From Sporothrix humicola (lineage: Eukaryota; Ascomycota; Sordariomycetes; Ophiostomatales; Ophiostomataceae), in assembly GCA_021396245.1 (NCBI GenBank), contig WNYE01000020.1, forward strand, positions 124,001 through 188,000: a stretch of DNA of 64,000 bases. The letters run 5' to 3'. The notes beneath the pieces are model-generated. The model was given only the letters and a program-made list of their open reading frames with translations. It was not told where the DNA came from and did no database searches. Positions 41,704 through 52,326 of this stretch are shown here, piece after piece. The position numbers were made by a program, and so were the translations under genes. Position 1 is the stretch's first letter. Each line of letters begins with the position of its first letter.

Positions 41704-44424
41704 TCAACGCTTGGATGGCGAGAAAATGGCACGCGTGTCATCCATAATCATGCGCTCTGTCAGGCTGCGCGGCGTGCCAGACAGGAGGTTGAGCTGCTCG
41801 CGGCCGCTAAGGCTTGAAAACTCGGCCATGTTGGCGGGCGCATGGGTCTCGTGGTCGTGGATGCTACCAACAAACGAGTTGAGGGCGCCCATCTGGGCAG
41901 CCTCCTCTAAGATGCGCGGGTCCTTGACGACGTTGAACAGGTCGATGGGCTTGCCACGGTAGGAACCAGCAGAAATGGATGCAGGGCCAGGCGACGACGG
42001 CAAGTTTGATTCGTCGTCCAATAGCTGGCCACTACGCCGAGCAATGGAAAGAGACGAAGAAAGGGCTGATGGCGATTGCGCGGGCTCGCCCTCTCTACCC
42101 GTAATCGGCTTGTGTCGGTTGATGACAAGATCGTGTGAATCGAGACCGTCGGTTCCGATACCAAGTGCAGACTTTTCCTTCTTGACAAGGTCCTTGTCGT
42201 CCACAACAGTAGCATCATCGGCCTTGTCGTCTTCTTCGTTGGGCTCCTCTTGGGCGACATCTTCATCGTCGTCGAAGTGCGTGTTGACATCCGTCACGCG
42301 AGCAAGAGGATAGCCTACATCGCCGTCTTCGCCGTCGCCGTTCATGTTGTCGGGCTCAAAGTCGAAAAAGTCGTCGTCCTCTGCGGCTGCGGCTGGCTTT
42401 TTGCCATTAGATCCGTTCGTCTTGGCAAACGTGACTTTAACAGGTTCGTTCCGTGGCGTGCTCTGCTTCGGGCGGGAGCTATTGACGTCATTGCTGGAGC
42501 TGGCCTCTGGTGCGGTTCCGTTTGTTGTCGATGCTGTTGGCGTCTTTGCTGCGGCCTCGGCCGGAGCGGCTACTGCAGGAGTAGACGTCTTCTTGCGGGT
42601 GGAGCGCATGGCGATAAATCCGTCGTCGTCGTCGCTGCTGTCTTCGCTGTCGTCTTCAGAAGGCCCGTCGGCGTATTCGCGCTGCTCTACAGTGGGCGGT
42701 GACGGCGCCTCTGGACGTTGCGAAACCGGCGGCTGGTAAACGAGGTTGCCTCGGTTTGCAGCCGTAATCGCGGCAAGGTCCGTGTCGGATGTAGGCGCGC
42801 TATTACCAGTTGAGTCACCAGAAGTGGCGGCGGCAGCAGAAGCGGCAGCGTCGGCTTGCGGGTTAACAACCGTCCACATAGACGGGTCCTCGATCGGGAT
42901 TTTTGAGAGCGCGCGCAAACGGTCAGACGATGACACTTTACGAGAGAGCGGCACAAATTCGTCTTCGTCGTCGTCCAAGATTTGGCTATGGCGGCGACGG
43001 GGTTGCGGCGGGGGAGGAGGCGTTTGGTGGTGAGAAGAGGAAGAAGTGTTTTGGAAGGAGGAGGAGGACGAAGAAGATGAAGATTGGTGAGAAGAGGTGT
43101 CATTGTTGGATTGCGATTCGTTGCGCAGTGCAGAAAGTTGGTTGTCGGTTTCTGATTGCGCACCAGGCCCGTGCGAAGAGGGTGGCGTTGTTTGTTGGTC
43201 ACCTGCTAGCAGTGCTGATGCGGATGCTGAGGATGGTCGGGCGGCTCCAGCTTCAGCCTCATTGTCAGGCAGCGACGAATGAGACACAGGCGTGGACAAG
43301 GCTGCCGCACCCAACCCCATATTTCCGTGCGCAGAATCAGAATCATAATCTGTCGAGAATGAACCAGAACCTGCTGTCGCATTGTGGTAATGGCGACTGT
43401 AGTCATAAATATTTGACGAGTGCCCCACACTATGATCCATACGGTCGTCGTGCATCAACCACGACAAATCTTCGTGCTCCCTCGGCGGTGATACCGTGGG
43501 GAGAACTTCTTCTCCGTTAAACGAAAAGCGCACGTGGCGTTTGCTCGAGGGACTGCTGGTATTTGCGGGGGAGTTGAATGTGGGCGTGGAAGAGCGCGTG
43601 GACGAGCGAGACGACGAATAACTCGACGACCTGCGCAGCGCACTCTTCAGCTTCGGCTCGGGAGCCGGCGGAGGTGCTGTCGCAACAACAGGCTCTGTTG
43701 CCGTGCTTATGCTTTCGGTCGGCTTTACCTCGACCGCCTTGCTCACTTCCGCCTTTGTTGCTGTCGCTTCCGCCCCATCTGTCTGCGCAGAGGTAGCTTC
43801 CGGGGTCTGGGTAGAGGCAGTTGCAGCGGATGTTGTGGTAGCAGTTGCATCGGATTTCCCCGCGTCATTACTATTACTTGTTGGCTTCGGATCGCTGGTC
43901 CGACGTTCGTTCGACCAGCTGTCTAGGAGTGGAAGGAAAGGCGGCGTGAAAACGCCGCGGAAGTCGTTGTCGCGTGCATGCAGTGACGGCGAAGACTCAG
44001 GCGCATTCGTCGGCGGCCGTCTCGGGCCCTCTTTGGGCACGCCAGATGTGTGATAGAGGACAGGAGGCGGCGAAGCGGTCCGGCGCGGAAGAGTGCGGGA
44101 ATGTGGCGGGGCCGCCAGAATAGAGCGGCTGTGGTCGCCGAATTCGTCGCCGGCATTGTCGAGGAAGCCGGGATACAGTGCCGGGTAGGTCTGTGCGACC
44201 TTGCTACCGGTTGCGCTCGCCAGATTGGTATCAGATTTGCCCTCAATGGCTTCTGCGACAGCCGCGACAACGGCTTCGTCAGAGACGGGCGTCAACAAGT
44301 CGACAGCATAACGGCGGAACTCGTCGGCACGCTCGCGGCGGTAGGCAACGACACGGGCATCCAGCTCAGTCAGCTTGTGCCGCAATGCCGCGACTAGGCG
44401 GTCTCGTTCTCGGTCGTGGTCCAT
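41704..44424 (-). CDS. Large disordered protein of unknown function, candidate PP1-binding motif
   Basis: A single exon encodes 906 aa. The first 60 residues form a charged helix (RERDRLVAALRHKLTELDAR, then VVAYRRERADEFRRYAVDLL). Most of the rest is Ser/Thr/Glu/Asp-rich and disordered. Distinct islands are KSALRRSSSYSSSRSSTRSS followed by KRHVRFSFNGEEVLPTVSPP, an Asp/Ser-rich segment with DDDEDEFVPLSRKVS, FDFEPDN, and a C-terminal helix-like region KPIDLFNVVKDPRILEEAAQ followed by MGALNSFVGSIHDHE, then SLTERMIMDDTRAIFSPSKR. The RHVRF sequence fits the RVxF docking motif for protein phosphatase 1, which is only an inference. I do not recognise the family. C-terminal islands look constrained and may be shared with fungal orthologues. 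Confidence 0.8.
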   Translation of the reverse strand: MDHDRERDRLVAALRHKLTELDARVVAYRRERADEFRRYAVDLLTPVSDEAVVAAVAEAIEGKSDTNLASATGSKVAQTYPALYPGFLDNAGDEFGDHSRSILAAPPHSRTLPRRTASPPPVLYHTSGVPKEGPRRPPTNAPESSPSLHARDNDFRGVFTPPFLPLLDSWSNERRTSDPKPTSNSNDAGKSDATATTTSAATASTQTPEATSAQTDGAEATATKAEVSKAVEVKPTESISTATEPVVATAPPPAPEPKLKSALRRSSSYSSSRSSTRSSTPTFNSPANTSSPSSKRHVRFSFNGEEVLPTVSPPREHEDLSWLMHDDRMDHSVGHSSNIYDYSRHYHNATAGSGSFSTDYDSDSAHGNMGLGAAALSTPVSHSSLPDNEAEAGAARPSSASASALLAGDQQTTPPSSHGPGAQSETDNQLSALRNESQSNNDTSSHQSSSSSSSSSFQNTSSSSHHQTPPPPPQPRRRHSQILDDDEDEFVPLSRKVSSSDRLRALSKIPIEDPSMWTVVNPQADAAASAAAATSGDSTGNSAPTSDTDLAAITAANRGNLVYQPPVSQRPEAPSPPTVEQREYADGPSEDDSEDSSDDDDGFIAMRSTRKKTSTPAVAAPAEAAAKTPTASTTNGTAPEASSSNDVNSSRPKQSTPRNEPVKVTFAKTNGSNGKKPAAAAEDDDFFDFEPDNMNGDGEDGDVGYPLARVTDVNTHFDDDEDVAQEEPNEEDDKADDATVVDDKDLVKKEKSALGIGTDGLDSHDLVINRHKPITGREGEPAQSPSALSSSLSIARRSGQLLDDESNLPSSPGPASISAGSYRGKPIDLFNVVKDPRILEEAAQMGALNSFVGSIHDHETHAPANMAEFSSLSGREQLNLLSGTPRSLTERMIMDDTRAIFSPSKR

Positions 44425-47016
44425 GGCTCGTCACGAAGGCGCCGTGGCGGAGGAAGAGGAGGTCGCAGCAGACGGGGAATGCTTCATTGAGCCGGGGAAA
44501 AGGCTAGGGGAGTTGACGGTGGCACGAGAGAAAGCAGAGACGGACGAAGGCGGAGTGAGAAGAAGGCTGGAGAAAGTCGCGAATCTGGTCGAGTCCGAGG
44601 AAAGTGAAAGGTCGAGGTCGGCGCAATGGGCAGACACAAAGACGGCAGCGGCGGTGAACAAGAGGATAGCTTTTGGGGGCCGGTAGTGACAGAAAGAAAG
44701 GAATAGAAAAACGACAGTGCGTCCGGGCGTCCGTTGTCTGGGGTCCAGAAGACTGGGGTTTGTGTTTTTGCGCTGAAATCCGAATTGACTTTTTGACTTT
44801 GGGGTCTTGGCTGTGGTCAGCCCGGAGAAAGTGGCAGTTACAGCGCCCTCAGGGGAGTGGATGCAGCAAAACCACGACAGAACAACAGAACGGCAGAGCA
44901 GCAACTCTGTGTGTGTCCCCAGAGGGCTGGGCAGCAAGAATTGGGGGCACAAGAGAGGGGCAGTGGATGTGGTGAAGAAGAATGAAAAAAGTGACGAGAA
45001 AATAAATTAAAGAAAGAGTGAAAAAAAGAGCCAAAAGGTTAAGAGCGGTCAAAGAAGGTCCAGGCCCGGCGGTGTCTCCAGTCCAGGGCTGTGAGAGGGA
45101 AAGAGCGAGCGAACCGTTGTGGAGTTAGTCATATGACCACACGATACAAGCGCGCCAGTGGTTCCTTCCGCCCCAAAATGCATTGGACAGACTCCAAATA
45201 CTGGCCAAAAAGCAGCGGCAACGCCGCTAAATCCTCCAAAATCTACTTAAAAATGGGGGGGTTCATAAGAAACGCCGGGGCTAGACAAGGGAATAGACAA
45301 GCGCAGATAGCAAGTCGAAAAGCAGTAATTAAGATACATGGGCGAGGGTTGGGGATGCGAGATATTGAATGGAGAATGTAGAGGACATTGGAAAGAGCGT
45401 CAAAGAGTAACGAAAACGGCAGGACCGTCGGACAAGATCTGACTGGGAAGTCTAGCCCTCTGCACTCTCCGCGTCCTGCGCTCCTTCAGTCTCGATTTCG
45501 TCCTCGCCAGCCGCCCCTTCCCACCATCAATTAGAGGGGATCCACAGGGGGCCTTGTCTTGGACCACAGCGGCGGGATGACAGACTGGAATTACTACTCC
45601 AAAGGTTGCAGTGGCCGAGCAAAGATGTGCGGCAGGTGCGCATGTCATTCGCGGTTGGGAAGGACCCCCACTCTTACTGTACTTGTAGATGTTGCATCGA
45701 ATCGACAAAACGGTGACAAAAAGATGATGAAATGGGCTGCAAATTGTCGGCCGGCATCGCAAAGGACCATTGAGTACAATTGCCTGTGAATTGGACGGAT
45801 TGCCGAGTGGCGTGCCCGAGAAAGTCGTCCGTTACTGATAAAATTGCCGGGCGGCCAATGAAAGGAGCTGTGCCGGAGATCTATTTCTTTGTCTGATTCC
45901 GATTCTGGAGTGCATATCAAAGAGCATTGGATGTGGTCGGATGCTAATAGCGGGCGAGACCCGTTGAAGAATGAACCTAGGGACCTTGAGGGACGGCGCC
46001 GAGTGCCTGAAAACAACGTTGGTGGGAAATGGATTGGGTGTTGGAAACGGACTTGTTTGAACAAAATGTCATCGATGAGGACATCTAGAATTGTTCTAGG
46101 CACATCCCGCCAGTGACACTGGCATCGCAAGTTTTGTGCGGAAATGTTTTGGTTCTATAATATAATATATTAAGTCCCGTATTTTTATTCGATTTTTTAA
46201 AAAAAAATATAGATATATTATATATAAATAAATAAAAATCAGCTTTCTTCACCCGTTGTCGACTTTGATATTACTCAACGGAGAATATCAAGGTACTTTG
46301 CACTGACAGAGAAAAAGTACTTCTCCGGCTCGATCTGCGGAGGACAGCTCCAAAATCCGAATCAGAAGGGGGCATCCAACACATCAAAAAGCCAGCAAAG
46401 CCAAAAAAGCCTGGAACTAGCCGTCGATTCAAGCGAATGATCGACAAATACCGTGCTGTGTTGATCAAGCCAAAGCTGCCTGTTTGCGGAGCATCTACGT
46501 CAACTGGATGTCATCAATCCGATGAACTTGCATGTATTTGATCGAAAGCGCACCGAGCATTGTATTGTTTCTGCTCATGGCATGTCGTTCATTGGAATAA
46601 ATAAATGGTTCGTTGAAATGGAACCGAAGGCAATCTAATGTAAAAACCCGACTCGTTGAAGACAGAAAATCAAGCTCCAAGTCAATAATCGACTCGTCGA
46701 AGAAGACCGAAAAGAAAGCTCAAAGTGAACGAAGAATGTGCGAGCAAACAAGGAATGTGCGAGCAAACAAGCAGAAAGCTGTAGGCGAGAATCAAAACAG
46801 GAACGACGTGAAAACCATGGCCAGCCGCGGTGTGATATCTTGACAAAATGGAAAAGAAAGAAGCATCGGAAACGAACTGGAGGACAAGAAGACAAAAACC
46901 ATGGCCACAATCAATGTGTAAGGGCACTCTCCTCGGAGGTAGAAATGCGCAAGTAATCAGGACAGGAAGAAAAAAAAAACAAAAAAAAAACAAGAGGACA
47001 GTCTTCTTGCCGTGGC
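44425..47016. other. Long intergenic region
   Basis: About 2.6 kb with no supported gene. It includes an AT-rich segment at about 46150-46240, with alternating A/T runs, and a 19-bp direct duplication at 46735-46772. A 161-codon minus-strand ORF (46130-45645) has no recognisable features. The left part contains the promoter of the large disordered-protein gene. Confidence 0.4.
46735..46772. repeat. Two-copy tandem repeat of about 19 bp
   Basis: The unit GAATGTGCGAGCAAACAA (plus one base) occurs twice in tandem. Short local duplication in non-coding sequence; no function suggested. Confidence 0.7.
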
Positions 47017-48878
47017 CTAGAAAGGGCCAAAGTCGTCGTCGGCCATCTCCATGACCAGCTCCAGCGTCTTGCGGACGCGCTGCGCGGCCTCGGGTTCAGG
47101 GACCGTGACACTGGCAAATGTCTTGGCAATATTGGCGACAGCTCCCTCGCACTCCTGCACAAGCTCGTGTTCGACGAGCTTGCACATCGTGTCGAGGTGG
47201 GCGCGGGCAGAGTCCTCGATGTCCTGGTACATCTCGTCTCCCTTGTCCAGCAGGTGCGCGTCGATGAGCGAACCCATCTTCGCGACACAGCCGAAGCCCG
47301 CCTGGCGCAAGCACAGGTTGTAGCAGGGGGCCATTGCCTCTTGGATGGCGGTGATGGGGGCCTGGGCGACGTCGCGGTTGAGGGCGCACGCATAAAACTT
47401 GACTATGGTCTCGAGAGTAGCCTGAAGGCGCGTGATCTCTTCGAGAACGCCGGCCGGGGCTTCCAGGCCGCAACCAAGCACCAGGCTCAAGGCCTGGGCA
47501 TGGTATTGGCCATGGTTGCCCACGGCCGACTTGCCATTGCCAATTGCCGCGGGGATCTTGGCGAGCGCAGGGGCCCAGGCGCCTTCTATTCCGGAGAGCA
47601 CGGGCGCGAGCAGTTCTAGTAGGCCAAGTTAGTATGAGTGGTCGTCGACAAAGGCAGAGAATGGCATGGGGAGACGCTCGACTGGACTTACCGCGATTGA
47701 AGTCGCGACTGTAGGCTGTGCCGGTGGAAAAACCACTGTTAGAGCATGTTAGAATGGTTTCTGCAATGAAACGAAGAAGAAATGTTTTCTGACTATCAAA
47801 GGTCTACATACCCATTGGCACACACGGCCCGGAAATTCTTGGCGGAAAGGCCGCCACGGGACTCGGGCTGGGCCCAAGTTGCTGCCACCGAAGACGCCGC
47901 CTTGCAAGACTCCTGGACGAGGTCGTGCAGTTGAGGGAAGACGGTCTCCTCCACGATCTGCCGCAGCTCGGCGGACAGATCTTTGGCCACGCCAGCAAGG
48001 CGCGCCAGGCACTGGTCCAGAATCTGGTCCATTGTTCTGGCGCACTCCTTGCTGGGGCCCGCCGTGTGGTTGGCGTCCTTGAGGCTGGCGACCCATTGCG
48101 ACAGCTCGCCAAAAAGATGGCGAGCGTCGTGGACAATTTGGCGGTCGCGCTGCAAGGCCCGCTCAACACAGAGCTTCTGGCGGAGCTCGGAAATCTGGTC
48201 GGCAAGCCGGACTTCCTCGCTGTCGAGGTGCTTGGCCTGCTCGTCGGCCTTGCACTTGGTGGTGCGGATTGTCTCGAGCCGACGGACGAGTGCACTGTGG
48301 CTGTCTAGCGCGGTCTGAAGTTCCGACGCGCGCAGGTCGGCCTCTTCATCCTCGTCCCCGCCCTCGTCGTCGTCCTCGCCGTCGTCCTGCTTCTGGCGCT
48401 TGTAGTCGGGGGACTCATCCTCCTCAAACGACGTATCGTCCAGCTTGCGCTTCTCGCCGGGCGCTGGTCCACGAATTTGGTCCCACACCTTGTCGGCGAG
48501 CACGTCAATCTCGGCGCGGAGAGTGTCGGCGGTGGTCTTGAGGCTTTCGTACTGAGACGCAAAGCCTTGGCAGCGCCGCTTTTGGGAAGCGATTTCGCCC
48601 TCGAGGCCGTCCTTGAGCTTGATATCAAGCTCAAGGTTGGCCTCGAGTCGCACCACTTCCAAGCTGATGCCACCGGGGAGTTCTTCTAGCGGGACACGGA
48701 GGGTCTTGCGCGCGGATTCGAGGAACTGGCCAACGGACAAGGCCCACTCGGAAGCACCGGCGATGTTGTTCTTGTCGGCAATCTCGAGACGTTCTTGAAG
48801 ACGCTCAAACAACCAGATCGAAGTGTTCGAGGCGTTCATGAAATCTGTCGGGGAACCAGAGGAGATGATGGCGTCCAT
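47017..48878 (-). CDS. Coiled-coil nuclear-type protein of unknown function
   Basis: Exons 48878-47812, 47735-47692 and 47615-47017 give 569 aa from the first in-frame ATG (MDAIISSGSPTDF). Introns are 76 bp each (GTATGT...AACAG and GTAAGT...CTAG). The N-terminal part is helical with heptad character (IWLFERLQERLEIADKNN, VVRLEANLELDIKLKDGLEG). An acidic stretch with a basic KRQKQ cluster suggests a nuclear signal. The C-terminal 250 residues are helical with scattered Cys. The frame is open well upstream of the ATG: coding-like Ser/Pro sequence (SPLPSSIEPLQSPPTPDAG) continues back to the UAG at 49022-49020, which ends the neighbouring ORF in the same frame. The true N-terminus may therefore lie upstream. 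I do not recognise a family. Confidence 0.7.
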
Positions 48879-49019
48879 ATGGATCCAGTTGGGGTCGCCA
48901 GTAATGCCTGCGTCGGGAGTCGGGGGGGACTGGAGAGGCTCAATGGAAGACGGGAGGGGGCTCTCGAATTGTGATGAAGGGAGGAAGCTCAACTCGTTTG
49001 AAGACTTGGGAAATGACCT

Positions 49020-49661
49020 CTAGCCATTAACCGCGTCCTGCTCCACGAGGAGGCCGGAGGCATCGTTGTAGATGATGGGGATAAAGTCGTTGGAGGGTAG
49101 GGACTCATTTGCTTCGCGCATGATGTCGGCAGAATGCAGGGTGGGAACATGAGCAATGGGAGTGGGCAAGAATGGGTAACCGTAGGCCTTAGCAGCCTCC
49201 TCGTCGTCGATGCTGGATTCAGGAGAAGACTCGAGCTTGACGGAGGGACCCGAAGAATTTGAACCATTGTTGTTGGAGCTTGCATTGTTCGCATCACTGC
49301 TATCGCTGGAGCCGTTTGCATCGCTGTCACTGTCGGGCTTGAAATCGTCGTCTTCTTGCTTGATGGAGATGGAGTGGACATGGGTCTTGACAGATTCCTC
49401 GCTGCTGCTCTCGGACGAATAGACCTCTTGCTTAAAAAAATACTCCTCCTTGTTGCTGTCAGACGAAGTCGTATCTTGCTTGATAGAGCAAGCCTCGCCG
49501 TCGCCGTTGGAAGAAGATGCCTTTGGGTTGATGGTGGGCTGAGAAATGCTGACAGTCTCATAGCTGGATCTGGTGTCATAGCAAGGCTTAGGCTTGATCT
49601 CGATGAGGCGACTAGCGCTCTCGTCGTTGATACTGCCAGCAAATGCTATAGCAGTACCCAT
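49020..49661 (-). CDS. Ser/Asp/Glu-rich protein with four SUMO-consensus motifs
   Basis: A single exon encodes 213 aa from the ATG at 49661 (context CACAATGGG). The frame is open further upstream, but that part encodes a leader-like Leu/Ser/Phe string. The protein is disordered, with long Ser/Asn/Asp tracts. It carries four psi-K-x-E/D motifs: IKQD (60-63), FKQE (76-79), IKQE (100-103) and VKLE (141-144). The last 60 residues are less biased (AYGYPFLPTPIAHVPTLHSA, then SNDFIPIIYND). The stop is a TAG followed in the same frame by the next ORF, only 141 bp before that ORF's first ATG. The function is unknown. It could be the 5' cistron of a two-cistron mRNA or the N-terminal half of a longer protein. 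Confidence 0.6.
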   Translation of the reverse strand: MGTAIAFAGSINDESASRLIEIKPKPCYDTRSSYETVSISQPTINPKASSSNGDGEACSIKQDTTSSDSNKEEYFFKQEVYSSESSSEESVKTHVHSISIKQEDDDFKPDSDSDANGSSDSSDANNASSNNNGSNSSGPSVKLESSPESSIDDEEAAKAYGYPFLPTPIAHVPTLHSADIMREANESLPSNDFIPIIYNDASGLLVEQDAVNG

Positions 49662-51088
49662 TGTGGTGAGTGTGAGATGAAGGTTGAGGAGGTGAGAACG
49701 TGGGAATTCGAACGAGTTAAGACGTAAGAGTGTGAGGAAGTGAGGGATATGAGGATGTGAGGATGTGTTAACGTAAATAAGCGAAGACGTAAGGACACGA
49801 AGCAGTAAAGACGCCTGAATACGAATATGTAAATGTGAGAGTGCAGAGTTAACGAAGAAAGGAGGAGAAATGAAGGGAAAAATGTGTCCGGGAGAAGAAG
49901 ATGTGAAAGATGGTAAGATGAGTCTTGAAGTCGCTGGACGGAATAATGGAGGCTTGGTGAGAATCAGATCAAAGAGCTGGGCGAAGAACTGATTGCGGAA
50001 GATGAAATGTCGAGAAAAAGGAAGCGAAGAAAGCGAAGACAGGATGATGGTAGAATATAAATGCAAGATCAGAAGAAAAAAAAAGAACGAGACGTCATTC
50101 TTGACCACTTGGTCACTCTGCCGTCAATAGCTGTTGAGGCAGTTTGTCGTTGCTATTGTCCCACTCCGCACTAAACTGTAAGTGGTAATTGAGGCCTCTT
50201 AGCTCGTGGCATAGAGGGTCCATATGAGAGGAAACTCAGGGCTCTATTCAGGGACCTTTCTTGCCGCAATTAACGTTCAATCGACAATAGCACGTGCTCT
50301 GATACGGACACTTGTCGATGGAGATACGGATACACATGGCTGAAGTCCCTTGGATTTTTGTGGAGGGATCGAAGAATGAACAATTGCACGTCCAATTGAA
50401 TGGTCGGATTGCTCATGAAGTCAATTCGCGTTTGTTGGCGATCATGCGAATATCGGGTCGGCAACAATGCTTGGTCAAATCGAATCCGACAAATAAACGG
50501 TAAAAGGATACCACAACATCTAGATGCGTGTGCGTATGTAATTCAATAGGAGGAAAGGTATCGTCGTGAAGATGGAAAAGGAGAACAATTAGCTGTAAAC
50601 GAAGATGGAAGTTGATGTTGATGTGGGATAGCTTCCTGCACGCTGATTGGCCACAATTCCTACCTGAGCTCTCACCGCCTTCTTTACGAATAGCTTATTC
50701 TGCCACGGCAGGAGCTGTGCTCAGGACTTAGGGAAAGTGAGTGTGGCTGCTGTGGGGGGAAGGAGCGAGACACTCATAGCGAATGTTTGAGGAAGGAACG
50801 ACAGACGACGATTGAACACCGGTAAACACACACCCCGAATACATAAGGGCCCACGATATTCCTTTCATCTGAAAGACGCAGACACCTCCGATTCGATCGT
50901 TCCCCATCTTTGCCCACGGCCGTTGCGATCCCCGAAACACCGACATTCTGAACATTTGCCGCGATCGCCTTTACGAATCGACGACCTAGGGAAAACGGTA
51001 TCGCGGCATCGTCGCATTGAAAGGAGAGTTGGGAAAGGAGAAACGAAAAGAAAAACAAAAACAAGAGAGGCAAAGAATACCGACAGCA
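49662..51088. other. Divergent promoter region, Ser-rich gene / CFIm25
   Basis: About 1.4 kb. The first 450 bp are a purine-rich (plus strand) leader with repeated GAGGATGTGAGG-like units (49735-49770). The rest holds the CFIm25 promoter. The minus-strand frame of the Ser-rich gene stays open to 50108, but its Leu/Ser/Phe-rich translation reflects the pyrimidine-rich leader. No additional gene supported. Confidence 0.4.
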
Positions 51089-51988
51089 ATGTCGACCATT
51101 ACGAAAAACGCTATCCAGTCGGGCAACCCGCCCATCAAGCCACTGCCGTTCGACGCCAGCCAGCCCCAGACAATCCGCCTGTACCCGCTGTCCAACTACA
51201 CCTTTGGCGTCAAGGAGACACAGCCGGAAGAAGACCCGTCGGTTGTTGCGCGTCTGCGCCGCCTTGAAGAGCACTACTCGGAGCATGGCATGCGCCGCAC
51301 GTGCGAAGGCATCCTGGTGTGCCACGAGCACAACCACCCGCACATCCTGATGCTGCAGATTGCCAATGCCTTCTTCAAGCTGCCGGGAGACTATCTGCGG
51401 CCGGAAGACGACGAAATTGCCGGGTTCAAGACGCGGCTGGACGAGCGGCTTGCGCCTGTGGGCCGGCTGGGCGAGGGCGAGGAGGCGGGCGACTGGGAGG
51501 TGGGCGAGTGCCTGGCGCAGTGGTGGCGGCCGAACTTTGAGACGTTCATGTATCCGTTTATCCCGGCGCATGTGACGCGGCCCAAGGAGTGCAAGAAGCT
51601 GTACTTTATCCAGCTGCCCAAGTCGAGTAAGTTGAAAACACAACGAGAAGCTGCGAAAGCAGCTTCGTGGGCGAACGGCGAGATGACCACAGAAGTCGTG
51701 CCGACTTTACTAACTCCCACAGAAATACTTAGTGTCCCGAAAAACATGAAGCTGCTGGCAGTTCCCCTGTTCGAGCTCTACGACAACACGGCCCGCTACG
51801 GCCCGCAGCTTTCGGCCATCCCCCACCTGCTGAGCCGTTACAACTTTGAGTTCTACGACGAGGAGGGCAATGTTGTGGCGGCAACGCCCGGCGGCGTTAA
51901 CGGCGCAGGTGTCCCGCCAAAGACCCGCGTTCTTACAGGAAACGAAGACGGCGATACAGACATGAATGCCGACGAGAACGGAAACTAA
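51089..51988 (+). CDS. Cleavage factor Im 25-kDa subunit (CPSF5/NUDT21-type)
   Basis: Nudix-fold subunit that binds UGUA elements upstream of poly(A) sites and affects poly(A) site choice. Exons are 51089-51626 and 51723-51988, giving 267 aa. The intron 51627-51722 (GTAAGT donor, ACTAAC branch, CACAG acceptor) restores QLPKSKILSVPKNMKLLAVP. Reading through would insert 32 residues with no stop, so intron retention would stay in frame (96 nt). Landmarks are LYPLSNYTFG, MRRTCEGILVCHEHNHPHIL, FKLPGDYLRPED and VPLFELYDNTARYGPQLSAIPHLLSRYNFEF. As in the family, the Nudix box lacks the catalytic Glu residues. The C-terminal tail is acidic and longer than in animals. Confidence 0.95.
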   Translation: MSTITKNAIQSGNPPIKPLPFDASQPQTIRLYPLSNYTFGVKETQPEEDPSVVARLRRLEEHYSEHGMRRTCEGILVCHEHNHPHILMLQIANAFFKLPGDYLRPEDDEIAGFKTRLDERLAPVGRLGEGEEAGDWEVGECLAQWWRPNFETFMYPFIPAHVTRPKECKKLYFIQLPKSSKLKTQREAAKAASWANGEMTTEVVPTLLTPTEILSVPKNMKLLAVPLFELYDNTARYGPQLSAIPHLLSRYNFEFYDEEGNVVAATPGGVNGAGVPPKTRVLTGNEDGDTDMNADENGN

Positions 51989-52326
51989 AGAGAGAAAAGA
52001 GGTAGAACAATGATGTGTATAGAAGGGGATATGTGTGCATCTTTGATCATTTTGAAAGCGAGATATGGGAGGGAGAGAGCGGTGGATCTATGTAGGGAGA
52101 CTGGCGCCTATATGATCGGTATGATCCTGTTTATTTCTGCGTGTTTTATAGCTCATATTTCAAGTCGTTTGTCATTTGTTAACTGTTCGTTTTAGCACAA
52201 TCATATGTTCATTTATTTGTGGTTTGTATATTTCTTTCTTGCGTATGGAAGCAGGACCACTTCCCGCTGTACATTCCCATTCTGTATACCTAAACACACG
52301 ATGGCCCTGCTTCACAACGCTGACCT
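51989..52326. other. Convergent 3' region
   Basis: About 340 bp, T-rich, between the convergent CFIm25 and YjbQ-type genes. No gene. Confidence 0.5.

Noticed and set aside
45645..46130. 161-codon minus-strand ORF
   Set aside because: No recognisable domain or compositional support; falls in AT-variable intergenic sequence.
38133..49022. Reassigned UAG codon as an explanation for the UAG-interrupted frames
   Set aside because: UAG is the natural stop of many clear genes here (serine dehydratase, RAM2, ERG12, STE24, bL34m, the exonuclease), each at the expected C-terminus. A genome-wide reassignment is therefore excluded.
49662..50108. 149-codon N-terminal extension of the Ser-rich ORF
   Set aside because: Leu/Phe/Ser-rich translation of a pyrimidine-rich leader; the ATG at 49661 has a better context and starts the compositionally distinct protein.
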